From Tannerella sp. (GTDB taxonomy: Bacteria; Bacteroidota; Bacteroidia; Bacteroidales; Tannerellaceae): a stretch of DNA of 47,132 nucleotides. The notes beneath the pieces were generated by a model. The model did no database searches and had not been told where the DNA came from. It saw only the letters and a list, made by a program, of their open reading frames with translations. Where the stretch lies: NCBI GenBank assembly GCA_031265585.1, contig JAISCL010000070.1, positions 1 through 47,132 on the forward strand, given 5' to 3'. Every line of letters starts with the position of its first letter. Within the stretch, counting starts at the first letter, position 1. Both the position numbers and the translations under genes were made by a program. This document shows positions 15,947 to 23,547 of the stretch, in pieces.

Positions 15947-16991
15947 AGCCATAAAGCTGCTGAAGCGGATGATAGCCATTCCGTCCTTCAGCCTGGAAGA
16001 AAACGGAGTCGCGGACTTTTTGCAACAGTACTGGACGCAGGCCGGTCAGCGGGTCAATCGACGGGGAAATAACCTCTGGCTTTCAACCCCGGTCGATCCC
16101 GGGAAACCCGTCCTGCTGTTAAACTCCCATATTGATACCGTGCGTCCTGCCGCCGGCTGGGTCGGAGACCCCTTCACTCCGGACGAACCGGAAGGTGGAG
16201 ATCGGATTTACGGACTGGGAAGTAATGATGCCGGCGCCTCCGTCGTATCTTTATACGAAGCCTTTACCGTCCTGTCACGACGCGAGCAGCCCTACAACCT
16301 TATTTTTCTGGCTTCTGCCGAAGAAGAAATCTCCGGCCCGGGCGGCGTGGAAAGTGTATTGCCGCTCTTTCCCCCTGTTTCCTTTGCCGTTGTCGGCGAG
16401 CCGACGGCCATGCAGCCGGCTGTTGCGGAACGGGGCCTTATGGTGCTTGACTGTACCGTGACGGGAAAAGCCGGACATGCTGCGCGTGATGAAGGCATCA
16501 ATGCCATATCACTGGCTCTCCGCGACGTGGAGTGGTTCAACACCTGCCGGTTTCCCGAAGAAAGCGACCTGTTAGGGCCGGTCAAAATGAGTGTCACGCA
16601 AATACAGGCCGGTACGCAGCACAATGTCATACCCGACCGCTGTACCTTTGTGGTAGACATCCGCAGCAACGAATTTTATTCAAATGCAGACCTGCTTGGC
16701 CGGATCCGCGAACATGTCCGCTGCGATATCCAGCCTCGCAGTACGCGCCTTAATTCTTCACGTACGGACCTGTCTCATCCGTTCGTCCGGCGGGCGGTGA
16801 TGATGGGTAAGCAGCCCTTTGGCTCCCCCACATTAAGCGACCGGGCGCTTATGCCGTTTGCCTCGGTAAAGATCGGCCCCGGCGATTCCGCCCGCTCACA
16901 CAGCGCCGCTGAATATATCCGTCCCTCCGAAATACGCGAAGCCATTGATGCGTATATTGCCCTGCTGGACGGTTTAAGAGTTGAAAATTGA
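15936..16991 (+). CDS. argE: M20 deacylase, probable N-succinyl/N-acetyl-ornithine deacetylase
   Basis: A 351-aa M20 metallopeptidase-family amidohydrolase. Metal ligands are visible in order: NSHIDTV (His, Asp), GSNDAGASVV (Asp), SAEEEISGPGG (catalytic Glu and ligand), VVGEPT and the C-terminal H-S-A-A-E-Y. The dimerisation domain starts near GLMVLDCTVTGKAGHAARDE. This is the form Bacteroidales use for the last arginine-pathway deacylation, where N-succinylornithine replaces N-acetylornithine; which substrate is used cannot be read from the sequence. The last residues RVEN come from a dispersed GTTGAAAATTGA-type simple repeat that supplied the stop. Confidence 0.85.
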   Translation: MENEAIKLLKRMIAIPSFSLEENGVADFLQQYWTQAGQRVNRRGNNLWLSTPVDPGKPVLLLNSHIDTVRPAAGWVGDPFTPDEPEGGDRIYGLGSNDAGASVVSLYEAFTVLSRREQPYNLIFLASAEEEISGPGGVESVLPLFPPVSFAVVGEPTAMQPAVAERGLMVLDCTVTGKAGHAARDEGINAISLALRDVEWFNTCRFPEESDLLGPVKMSVTQIQAGTQHNVIPDRCTFVVDIRSNEFYSNADLLGRIREHVRCDIQPRSTRLNSSRTDLSHPFVRRAVMMGKQPFGSPTLSDRALMPFASVKIGPGDSARSHSAAEYIRPSEIREAIDAYIALLDGLRVEN

Positions 16992-17030
16992 GAGTTATAC
17001 TTCGCACGGGATAAAACAGGATGGGATGTT

Positions 17031-18311
17031 ATGTTTAGAGATATTATAAGCACAATAGGGGCGCGTTATCTAGTCGCCGTCCTGAACCTGCTGCTGATTT
17101 TTGTCAACGGCAAAGTCCTCGGACGGGAAGGCATGGGAATGGTCGGTCTTATCTATGCTTCAGCCAATCTGGCTGTTATTTTTAACAGCATACTGTGCGG
17201 CAATACGATTATTTACTTTATGAACCGGTATAATCTCCGTTATGTTTTTTATCCCGCCTGCGGCTGGGCTATTGCCGGATCTGCCGTATCGTGCGGTGCG
17301 ATGTTCTTTTTAAACATGCTTCCCGAAGGATACGAACCGGCCGTGTTTGTGTTGGCTGTGCTGATTTCACTCACCACGGCCCATTCGCAGATGATTCTCG
17401 GGAAAGATAATGTCAAAGGCTTTAACAGGGCACATCTTCTTCAGGGCATACTGATGTTCCTGGCCCTGCTTTATATCTACTTTGTGGCGGATTACAGGCA
17501 TGTGAACGGCTATCTGACGGGGTTGTTCCTCGTGAACCTGGTCGCCTGCGCCTATACCCTGATCCTGCTGCTGCCTCATTTATGGAAAAGAGAAACGGCC
17601 GTTGCGGGAAGATCCTTTTTCAAAGCATTGAAGGAAATGTTTGTTTACGGCATCTGGAGCGGGACGGATAACCTCGCTGAAGGTCTGGCGACACGCCTTA
17701 ATTATTTCCTGGTAAAGAGCGCCGGCGGATACGGCTCCGTCGGCTTGCTTGATTCCGGAACGAAGATGTCGGAAAGCGTCTGGCACATCAGTAACAGTGT
17801 CAGCTATATAGAATACAACAGCATTTCGAAAACGGCTGACCGGGAGAAACAGAAACGTGTGACATTGCAGCTGTTTAAAATGACCTGTTGCGCCCTCACG
17901 GCCGTGATGGCTGTCATCGTCTGCATACCGGAATGGATTTTTACCCGCTACCTGCTGACCCCGGAGTTTGCCGGCATACGCAAGGTGATTTGGGGACTGT
18001 CGTTCGGGATTGTCGCACTGGGAAGTAACCGCGTCCTGAGTCATTATTTCATCGGGAGCGGGAATATCCGTTACAGTACGTTTTGTTCCCTGTTCGGACT
18101 GGTCGTTTTATTGATTGCGGGATTTATCCTGATTCCGCATTTCGGTGTATTCGGGGCGGCGCTTACATCCAGCATTGCCTATACAGGCATGCTACTGTTT
18201 TCTCTCCTTATTTTTATGAAAAAGACAGGCACATTCCCATACGAACTTCTCCCCTCGAAAGAAGACTGGACAGTCCTGCACAAAAATCTGCAGCGCCGGA
18301 AAAATAAATGA
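17031..18311 (+). CDS. Polysaccharide flippase-like membrane protein (MOP/Wzx family)
   Basis: A 426-aa integral membrane protein with about 12 hydrophobic segments and the MOP-type start GARYLVAVLNLLLIFVNGKV, then LGREGMGMVGLIYASANLAV. Pairs of helices alternate with short loops, ending in VFGAALTSSIAYTGMLLFSL. Such proteins flip lipid-linked glycan units across the inner membrane. It lies 39 bp after argE and closes the run that begins with the sugar amidotransferase, so both may serve one surface glycan. Length is slightly short for the family but complete. Confidence 0.85.
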   Translation: MFRDIISTIGARYLVAVLNLLLIFVNGKVLGREGMGMVGLIYASANLAVIFNSILCGNTIIYFMNRYNLRYVFYPACGWAIAGSAVSCGAMFFLNMLPEGYEPAVFVLAVLISLTTAHSQMILGKDNVKGFNRAHLLQGILMFLALLYIYFVADYRHVNGYLTGLFLVNLVACAYTLILLLPHLWKRETAVAGRSFFKALKEMFVYGIWSGTDNLAEGLATRLNYFLVKSAGGYGSVGLLDSGTKMSESVWHISNSVSYIEYNSISKTADREKQKRVTLQLFKMTCCALTAVMAVIVCIPEWIFTRYLLTPEFAGIRKVIWGLSFGIVALGSNRVLSHYFIGSGNIRYSTFCSLFGLVVLLIAGFILIPHFGVFGAALTSSIAYTGMLLFSLLIFMKKTGTFPYELLPSKEDWTVLHKNLQRRKNK

Positions 18312-18314
18312 ATC

Positions 18315-18355
18315 GCCCTTAGCAACGCTACTAAGGCGCCCTCACCAAATGAGGG
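18315..18355. terminator. Two hairpins between convergent genes
   Basis: CCTTAG/CTAAGG (18317-18336) and CCCTCA/TGAGGG (18339-18355) lie between the flippase stop and the PurF-like stop. Neither has a long T tail, so they may act as a bidirectional stop or as mRNA 3'-end stabilisers. Confidence 0.5.
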
Positions 18356-18372
18356 AGTATACTGTGTGCGGG

Positions 18373-19779
18373 TTAAAAATAACCGGAATTGTCATAACAG
18401 TGCGTACATATACATTCTTTCGGCAATCCGATTGCCTTTACCAGGTCTTCCAGGGTGTTAAACTTGAGTGTTGTGATGCTCAGTTTTTTCCGGATACATT
18501 CTACCAGGTTCCTGTATTGTTCGGTATTGGTAGAAGCATATTTATCCGGGGTTTCTTCATCCTCTCCGTTTTCCAGTTCCCTGATCGTCCTTCGTGCAAT
18601 AAGTTCCAGGGGTGACTTGGATGCGGAAAATCCGATAAACGGGCATGAGAATAAAATAGGCGGACAACAGACACGCATGTGGGCCTCTTTAGCTCCGAAC
18701 TTATACAGTATATTGACATTGTCACGAAGCTGTGTTCCGCGGACAATGGAATCGTCGCAGAAAATAACACGTTTACCTTCCAGCAGCTTTTTGTTCGGGA
18801 TCAGTTTCATTTTAGCAACAAGATCCCTGACGGTCTGATTGGCCGGGGTGAAACTCCGAGGCCATGTAGGTGTATATTTTACGATTGCACGGCGGTAGGG
18901 GATCCCTTTTCCTTCAGCATATCCAAGCGCCATTCCTATACCCGAATCCGGAATGCCGGACACATAATCGACCCCGGTCGGGTCGTTTTTACCCATGTTC
19001 AGTCCACATGCATACCGGACAAAATCTACATTTATGTTTTCATAAGTAGATACCGGATAACCGTAATATACCCACAGGAAAGAACATATCTGCATTTTTT
19101 TATTGGGTCTGCGGAGTTGTGCGTAACCGTCAGCCGTTAACCGGATGATTTCTCCCGGCCCTACATTATAATCAAGCTCGAAGTCAAGGTTCGGGAAGCC
19201 GGCATTTTCGCTTGAAACGGCGTATGATCCTTCCTTTTTCCCGATCAAAACAGGCGTTCTCCCGTATTTGTCACGCGCAGCGATTATGGCCTCTTTCGTG
19301 AGCAGTAACAGCGAACAGGAGCCTTTTATTTTATTATATACATTTTCAATTCCTTCTGCAAAAGAGTTTCCTTCATTAATCAGCAGGGCAATCAGTTCCG
19401 TTTGATTGATGCCTCCCGAACTTAATTCGGAGAAATGAGACCCTTTTTTTAACAAGTAGTTTTCCAGTTCTTTAATATTATTTACTTTGGCTACCGTTAC
19501 GATCGCAAATTTGCCTAAATGCGTGTGCATGAAGATGGGTTGAGGGTCTGTATCGCTTATGACGCCGATACCCGAATTTCCTTTGAACTTGTCGAGGCCC
19601 TTTTCAAAGCTGTTACGGAAATAAGAATTTTCAAGATTGTGGATGGAACGGTTAAATGTTCCCTTGTAACAGGTCGCCAGGCCCCCCCGGCGTGTCCCTA
19701 AATGTGAATTGTAATCTGTGCCGTAAAATAAGTCCGTTATGCATGCGGATTTGGATATTGTACCGAAAAAACCTCCCAT
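18373..19779 (-). CDS. Amidophosphoribosyltransferase-like protein without N-terminal Cys
   Basis: A 468-aa PurF-like protein. The glutaminase-type N-terminal domain (THLGKFAIVTVAKVNN, AARDKYGRTPVLIG, YAVSSENAGF) is followed by a phosphoribosyltransferase domain with an intact PRPP loop VIFCDDSIVRGTQ at about 328-340 and the upstream VDYVSGIPDSG. It starts MGGFFGTISK, where true PurF has a Cys exposed by Met removal as glutaminase nucleophile, so glutamine hydrolysis in the usual way looks impossible. It ends with a Cys-rich tail (ECICTHCYDN). Similar Cys-less forms are, from memory, common in Bacteroidales, so this may be a paralog using free ammonia or with a regulatory role. It stands alone with its own promoter. 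Confidence 0.85.
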   Translation of the reverse strand: MGGFFGTISKSACITDLFYGTDYNSHLGTRRGGLATCYKGTFNRSIHNLENSYFRNSFEKGLDKFKGNSGIGVISDTDPQPIFMHTHLGKFAIVTVAKVNNIKELENYLLKKGSHFSELSSGGINQTELIALLINEGNSFAEGIENVYNKIKGSCSLLLLTKEAIIAARDKYGRTPVLIGKKEGSYAVSSENAGFPNLDFELDYNVGPGEIIRLTADGYAQLRRPNKKMQICSFLWVYYGYPVSTYENINVDFVRYACGLNMGKNDPTGVDYVSGIPDSGIGMALGYAEGKGIPYRRAIVKYTPTWPRSFTPANQTVRDLVAKMKLIPNKKLLEGKRVIFCDDSIVRGTQLRDNVNILYKFGAKEAHMRVCCPPILFSCPFIGFSASKSPLELIARRTIRELENGEDEETPDKYASTNTEQYRNLVECIRKKLSITTLKFNTLEDLVKAIGLPKECICTHCYDNSGYF

Positions 19780-19810
19780 GAGCAGTTTCTATTTTTATGA
19801 ATAATGGCCG

Positions 19811-19818
19811 TAAAGATA
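19811..19818 (-). promoter_or_regulatory. Likely -7 box for the PurF-like gene
   Basis: Minus-strand TATCTTTA, one base from TAnnTTTG, 31 bp before the start codon. A GTTGAAAATTAATTCTCAAC repeat lies just upstream. Confidence 0.4.
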
Positions 19819-19914
19819 CGGATTTAATTGGAAGTTGAAAATTAATTCTCAACTTTCAATTGCTTATGTATCTATGACAGAAAAATTTTTCCCGCTCCGG
19901 GCGCCGGGAGGATT

Positions 19915-20076
19915 TTATATGTACGTATGTTGCCAATCGGATACTCTTTTAGCCATGTCTTCTGCCTGTCGGCGATACTTTGTTACATAAAACCCCCGTC
20001 CGAAATCCTTACCGGATTTACTTTTTGTCAGGTTTATTTGCCGGATGAGGCTATCGCTGCCATGATAAACTTTCAT
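19915..20076 (-). pseudogene. Truncated DUF3990-family protein
   Basis: ATG 20076 overlaps the previous stop as ATGA. The 53 codons begin MKVYHGSDSLIRQINLTKSK, then GKDFGRGFYVTKYRRQAEDM, the N-terminal signature of DUF3990 proteins (K-V-Y-H-G-S and D-F-G-x-G-F-Y-x-T). An early TAA at 19915 cuts it to about a third of the usual length, and no continuation is visible in other frames downstream. DUF3791-DUF3990 gene pairs are common in gut Bacteroidales and have an ADP-ribosyltransferase-like look; this copy is dead. Confidence 0.7.
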
Positions 20077-20300
20077 TTCCTGAATCCATTATAACGACAA
20101 ACATCAAGCATTTCCCTTACCACCCAATACGGATTATCTATATGCAATGCCCACCAGTTATTAGAGACATAGTCCAGTCCCCCGCACTTCTTCAAAATAC
20201 GGTAAGCCTCCTGCTTGTCCATCTTGTATGCGCGGGCAAATTCCGCGACCGGCAAATCCCCCGCGCAACTGCCGTAAAAAGCTGACCATGGATTCATCAA
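20073..20300 (-). CDS. DUF3791-like small protein, with a rearranged 5' end
   Basis: A 75-aa ORF. The part from about residue 17 (VAEFARAYKMDKQEAYRILK, then GGLDYVSNNWWALHIDNPYW) fits the DUF3791 helical pattern. The first about 20 residues overlap, in another frame, a fragment of an AAA ATPase (20239-20346), so the original start has probably been lost by recombination. It is coupled to the DUF3990 remnant by ATGA. Expression is doubtful. Confidence 0.45.
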   Translation of the reverse strand: MMNPWSAFYGSCAGDLPVAEFARAYKMDKQEAYRILKKCGGLDYVSNNWWALHIDNPYWVVREMLDVCRYNGFRK

Positions 20301-20346
20301 TCAGCACGTCCACTTCATCGAACAAAACGATCAGCGGCTTGGGAGC
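20239..20346 (-). pseudogene. AAA-ATPase fragment (Walker B region)
   Basis: In a frame different from the DUF3791 ORF the minus strand reads APKPLIVLFDEVDVLIDESM followed by VSFLRQLRGGFAGRGI. This is the Walker B / sensor segment of the AAA family whose members read FIDEVD...LISVLRQLR. There is no start, no Walker A, and the frame is lost at both ends. Confidence 0.6.
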
Positions 20347-20375
20347 GACCAGTTCCGACCAGTTAACAAGGTTAC

Positions 20376-20495
20376 TTACTTCACCGCCCTGACTGCAAAA
20401 TCGTCCGTCACTTCGATGCGAATCACGTCGCCCGCCCGTCCGCTGTAGCGGACACGTTGATCACGCTGATATCCGGCGCATGGAAAATTTCATTT
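20376..20495 (-). pseudogene. Unidentified gene fragment
   Basis: An open stretch without start codon reading APDISVIQRVRYSGRAGDVI then RIEVTDDFAVRAVK and a stop. The V-x-Y-x-G-x-A-G-D-x-I-x-I-x-V-T-D-D-F pattern is protein-like, but I cannot name a family. It adds to the remnants between 19.9 and 20.5 kb. Confidence 0.35.
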
Positions 20496-20522
20496 TACTG
20501 TTCACTGCCATTGTTCACTGTC

Positions 20523-22100
20523 TTATTCTGTCAACCATCGTTTCACACCCCGTTCTGTTTGCGAAAATTCTACGCCTATTTTAACTGTTTTTCTGTGGTC
20601 GGCGGAATAAGGGATCGCGTAATCTTTACTGTTAATTTGTTTCAGGGCGTCTTCGGCAGTTGCATTGCTGTCCATTTTGAACTCGAAAACGTAGATATTG
20701 TTGGCAGTTTTTACTACAGCGTCTGTTCTGCCCTTATTGTTTTTTACTTCGGTTTGCACAAATTGTCCCAACAGTGTGAACAGCAGATAAAAAACATGCT
20801 GGTAATACTGCTCGTCCCGATGCCTTTTTTTTATTGCACTGTAGGGAATATCGGCGAAAAACGCTTTCAGAGATGTCATAAATCCTTCAATATCGCCCTC
20901 TTTAAACTGTTGCAAAAATTCTATAACGGAAAATCTGCCTGTTGTGATTGGCGTCAGCACAAATGCAGGCAAAAGTTCATTCAGAAAACCGTATTTTACT
21001 TCTTCATTTGGAAAGCCCAACACATAAAAGTCGCCATCCTGTTCGTATGATTTGACAGTTAAATATCCACTTTGATAAAGCAACGGCACGAGATTTTGAT
21101 TTTCGTAGCGATAGTCCATTATCGAATTGGCCGCAATTTTTACATCGTCCTCAAACTTGCGAATATCGTAATTTTGATTTCTCAATGCCTTTGCCAGAAA
21201 CGTTGGCGTGCCGGTAGCAAACCAGTAATATCGATATTGTTGCGCCAGAAATGTATTAAGCAAACTAAAAGGATTATAAACACTGATTAAATTTTCTGAA
21301 AAATGATAGCCATTGTAGCGTTTTTGCAATTCAAACAGTGTTTCTTCGTAAGTTTTTCGTGTCTTCTCTGCTAATGCAATAATTTCAGGTGCAAAATTCT
21401 CCTCCAATTCTGCTTGTGTAATGCCACAAATCGCGGCATATCTGTTGTCCAGACTTATATCAACAAGCTGGTTCAGATCGCTGAAAATGCTGACTTTTGA
21501 AAATTTTGTGACGCCTGTCAAAAACACAAACTTCAAATGTGCATCAGCGCCTTTGAGAACGCCATAGAATCCTTTCAGTACATCTCTGATTTTTTCATTC
21601 AGATCGGGCCTGTCCATGGTATTGACCAGCGACTTGTCGTATTCGTCAATTAAGATAACCACTTTATGACCGGTTTTTTTGTGCATTGTTGCAATCAGGC
21701 TGGCAAAACGGATAGACGGTTTTGTCTCCATATCCTTCTTACCGTATTCTTCTTCATACTCTTTCAACAGGTAGTCAAGGACCATTTCGAGCGTTTGCAC
21801 ATCGCTGTATTCCGAGGCGTTGAAATCAAGATAAATAACAGGATATTTAATCCAGTCCTTTTCCAGTCCAGCGATTTTCAGGCCTTCAAAAAGTTCGCGT
21901 TTACCTTCAAAATAGGCTTTTAGCGTGGAAAGAAATAAACTCTTGCCAAACCTGCGCGGACGACTGAGAAAATAAGGCTTTCCCTGTGTTGCCAGGCGAT
22001 AAACATATTCGGTTTTATCTACATACAGGTAATCATTTGTACGCAGATCCTCAAAATCCTGTATGCCAACGGGCAATTTTCTTACTGTATTCATAACCAA
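20523..22100 (-). CDS. AAA-ATPase-like protein with C-terminal PD-(D/E)XK nuclease-like domain
   Basis: A 525-aa protein; ATG 22094 (MNTVRKLPVGIQDF) is the likelier start. N-terminal AAA_ATPase-like region: DFEDLRTNDYLYVDKTEYVY, the Walker-A-like SRPRRFGKSLFLST, the Walker B VVILIDEYDKSLVN. The C-terminal DUF1703/PD-(D/E)XK-like domain ends with TDAVVKTANNIYVFEFKMDS, where D and E-x-K form the nuclease signature, and then ALKQINSKDYAIPY. This family occurs in many copies in Bacteroidales; its function is unproven, with proposals around selfish or defence-related DNA cleavage. It is complete and stands alone. Confidence 0.9.
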   Translation of the reverse strand: MVMNTVRKLPVGIQDFEDLRTNDYLYVDKTEYVYRLATQGKPYFLSRPRRFGKSLFLSTLKAYFEGKRELFEGLKIAGLEKDWIKYPVIYLDFNASEYSDVQTLEMVLDYLLKEYEEEYGKKDMETKPSIRFASLIATMHKKTGHKVVILIDEYDKSLVNTMDRPDLNEKIRDVLKGFYGVLKGADAHLKFVFLTGVTKFSKVSIFSDLNQLVDISLDNRYAAICGITQAELEENFAPEIIALAEKTRKTYEETLFELQKRYNGYHFSENLISVYNPFSLLNTFLAQQYRYYWFATGTPTFLAKALRNQNYDIRKFEDDVKIAANSIMDYRYENQNLVPLLYQSGYLTVKSYEQDGDFYVLGFPNEEVKYGFLNELLPAFVLTPITTGRFSVIEFLQQFKEGDIEGFMTSLKAFFADIPYSAIKKRHRDEQYYQHVFYLLFTLLGQFVQTEVKNNKGRTDAVVKTANNIYVFEFKMDSNATAEDALKQINSKDYAIPYSADHRKTVKIGVEFSQTERGVKRWLTE

Positions 22101-22240
22101 TCATAAATTGCAATTTTACAAATGCAAAAGTATTAAATTTATTTGATACATAACTGAAGTCTCCCACCTGATTAGTTAAAAATTCAAATTCCTTTCATTT
22201 TAAGAAATAAAATGTCATGCCGGTTTGCCGACATCAACAA

Positions 22241-22279
22241 CTGCGTATCATACTGTCTGACAACGGGTGTGATACGCAG
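22241..22279 (-). terminator. Hairpin downstream of dinB
   Basis: Ten-base perfect stem CTGCGTATCA/TGATACGCAG with a 19-nt loop, 25 bp after the dinB stop. It has no T tail on either strand, so it is either a weak terminator or an inverted-repeat site. The rest of the 22101-22303 spacer shows nothing. Confidence 0.45.
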
Positions 22280-22303
22280 CTTTCATCGGATTATGAATCC
22301 ATA

Positions 22304-23371
22304 TTAGAATAAATCCAACTCCAGTTGGGTATATTTTTGTTTGGGTTCGCCGGCAACGTTGCTGATGCCAAGGCCTAACAGGCGTACCGGTTGGCTTGAC
22401 AGGTCTACCTGCTTTAATATTTCACGGGCTGTTTCCCAGAACATTTTGAATCCGGTTATCCCGGACGGTAATGTCTTGCTTCGGGTAATGATCCGGAAAT
22501 CGGCATATTTTATTTTTACCGTTATCGTACGGCCATAAAAATCTTCCTTTTCGACACGTTCCATGACCTCTTTCGCCAGATGATATAATTCGACCGTCAA
22601 CAATGTCAGGTCTGCCTTATCTTTTAAAAAGGTCGTTTCATTGCTTATGGATTTTATAATCCGTTCTGCGCATACTTCCCGGTCATCAAGACCTCTGGCA
22701 TTCAGGTAAAAACTTTTGCCGGCCTTGCCGAATAAGCGGATCAGCTCCTGTTCGGAACGCTTTTTCAGGTCAAGGCCTGTATAAATACCGTTTTCATGCA
22801 TTTTCCGTGCAGTCACCTTGCCTACGCCGAAAAACTGTTCAATCTTCAATCCTTCGACAAATTTTTCCGCTTCTTCGGGGCGAATCACAAAAAGACCGTC
22901 CGGTTTTCTGTATTCGGAAGCGATCTTGGCCAGAAATTTATTAACGGATACCCCTGCGGAAGCGGTCAGGGCGGTGGTCTCGAAAATCCTGCGCTTTATC
23001 TCTTGGGCAATCAGGGTAGCCGAAGGATTCTGTTTATGATTTTGTGTTACATCCAGAAAAGCCTCATCTAAAGATAACGGTTCGACAAGATCGGTATATT
23101 CATAAAAGATAGCTCTTATCTGACGGGAAACGTCCTGATAAACATCAAACCGGGGAGAAACAAAAATCAGGGAAGGACATTTATTTTTAGCCGTTAACGA
23201 GGGCATCGCAGAACGGATGCCATATCTACGGGCTTCGTAACTGGCCGTAGCAACCACACCCCGGGCCTCGGAATAACCTACCGCAACCGGCTTGCCGCGC
23301 AATTCTTCATGATCGCGCTGTTCCACCGAAGCATAAAATGCATCCATATCAATGTGAATAATCTTTCGCAT
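22304..23371 (-). CDS. dinB: DNA polymerase IV (Y-family translesion polymerase)
   Basis: A 355-aa protein starting MRKIIHIDMDAFYASVEQRD, with the catalytic Asp of DMDAFYA and the second pair in SLDEAFLDVT. GVGKVTARKMHENGI is the thumb helix-hairpin-helix, then the little-finger domain. It ends QLELDLF, a beta-clamp-binding motif. It copies past damaged bases with low fidelity. ATG 23371 was chosen over a TTG six bases upstream because that TTG is part of the promoter's TATTTTTG box; the ATG lies only 3 bp after the box, so the mRNA may be leaderless. Confidence 0.95.
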   Translation of the reverse strand: MRKIIHIDMDAFYASVEQRDHEELRGKPVAVGYSEARGVVATASYEARRYGIRSAMPSLTAKNKCPSLIFVSPRFDVYQDVSRQIRAIFYEYTDLVEPLSLDEAFLDVTQNHKQNPSATLIAQEIKRRIFETTALTASAGVSVNKFLAKIASEYRKPDGLFVIRPEEAEKFVEGLKIEQFFGVGKVTARKMHENGIYTGLDLKKRSEQELIRLFGKAGKSFYLNARGLDDREVCAERIIKSISNETTFLKDKADLTLLTVELYHLAKEVMERVEKEDFYGRTITVKIKYADFRIITRSKTLPSGITGFKMFWETAREILKQVDLSSQPVRLLGLGISNVAGEPKQKYTQLELDLF

Positions 23372-23374
23372 GTG

Positions 23375-23404
23375 CAAAAATACTATTTTTCATGCAAACA
23401 ACAA
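23375..23404 (-). promoter_or_regulatory. dinB promoter
   Basis: On the minus strand TTG (23404-23402), a 19-bp spacer and TATTTTTG (23382-23375), followed by CAC and ATG. Transcription should start at or within a few bases of the start codon. Confidence 0.6.
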
Positions 23405-23453
23405 GATCCGTTTCACTGACACAACCGGCAAGAATCCTTCAAAGGAATAGAGA

Positions 23454-23494
23454 CTGCCAAAATGTCATCTTTCATCTTTGGCACTTATTTTGAA
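23454..23494 (+). promoter_or_regulatory. clpB upstream operator-like site and sigma-54-type element
   Basis: TGGCACTTATTTTGAA (23479-23494) fits the sigma-54 -24/-12 spacing with GG at -24 and GA in place of GC at -12. Ten bases upstream is CTGCCA-AAA-TGTCAT, an imperfect palindrome, and TGCCAAA/TTTGGCA form a 7-bp inverted repeat around it. A heat-shock operator overlapping an ordinary promoter is the alternative. Confidence 0.45.
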
Positions 23495-23547
23495 ATCCCA
23501 AAACCGGGAAGCAACAAATTTATTAACAGGAAAGGAGAAACAAGTAT

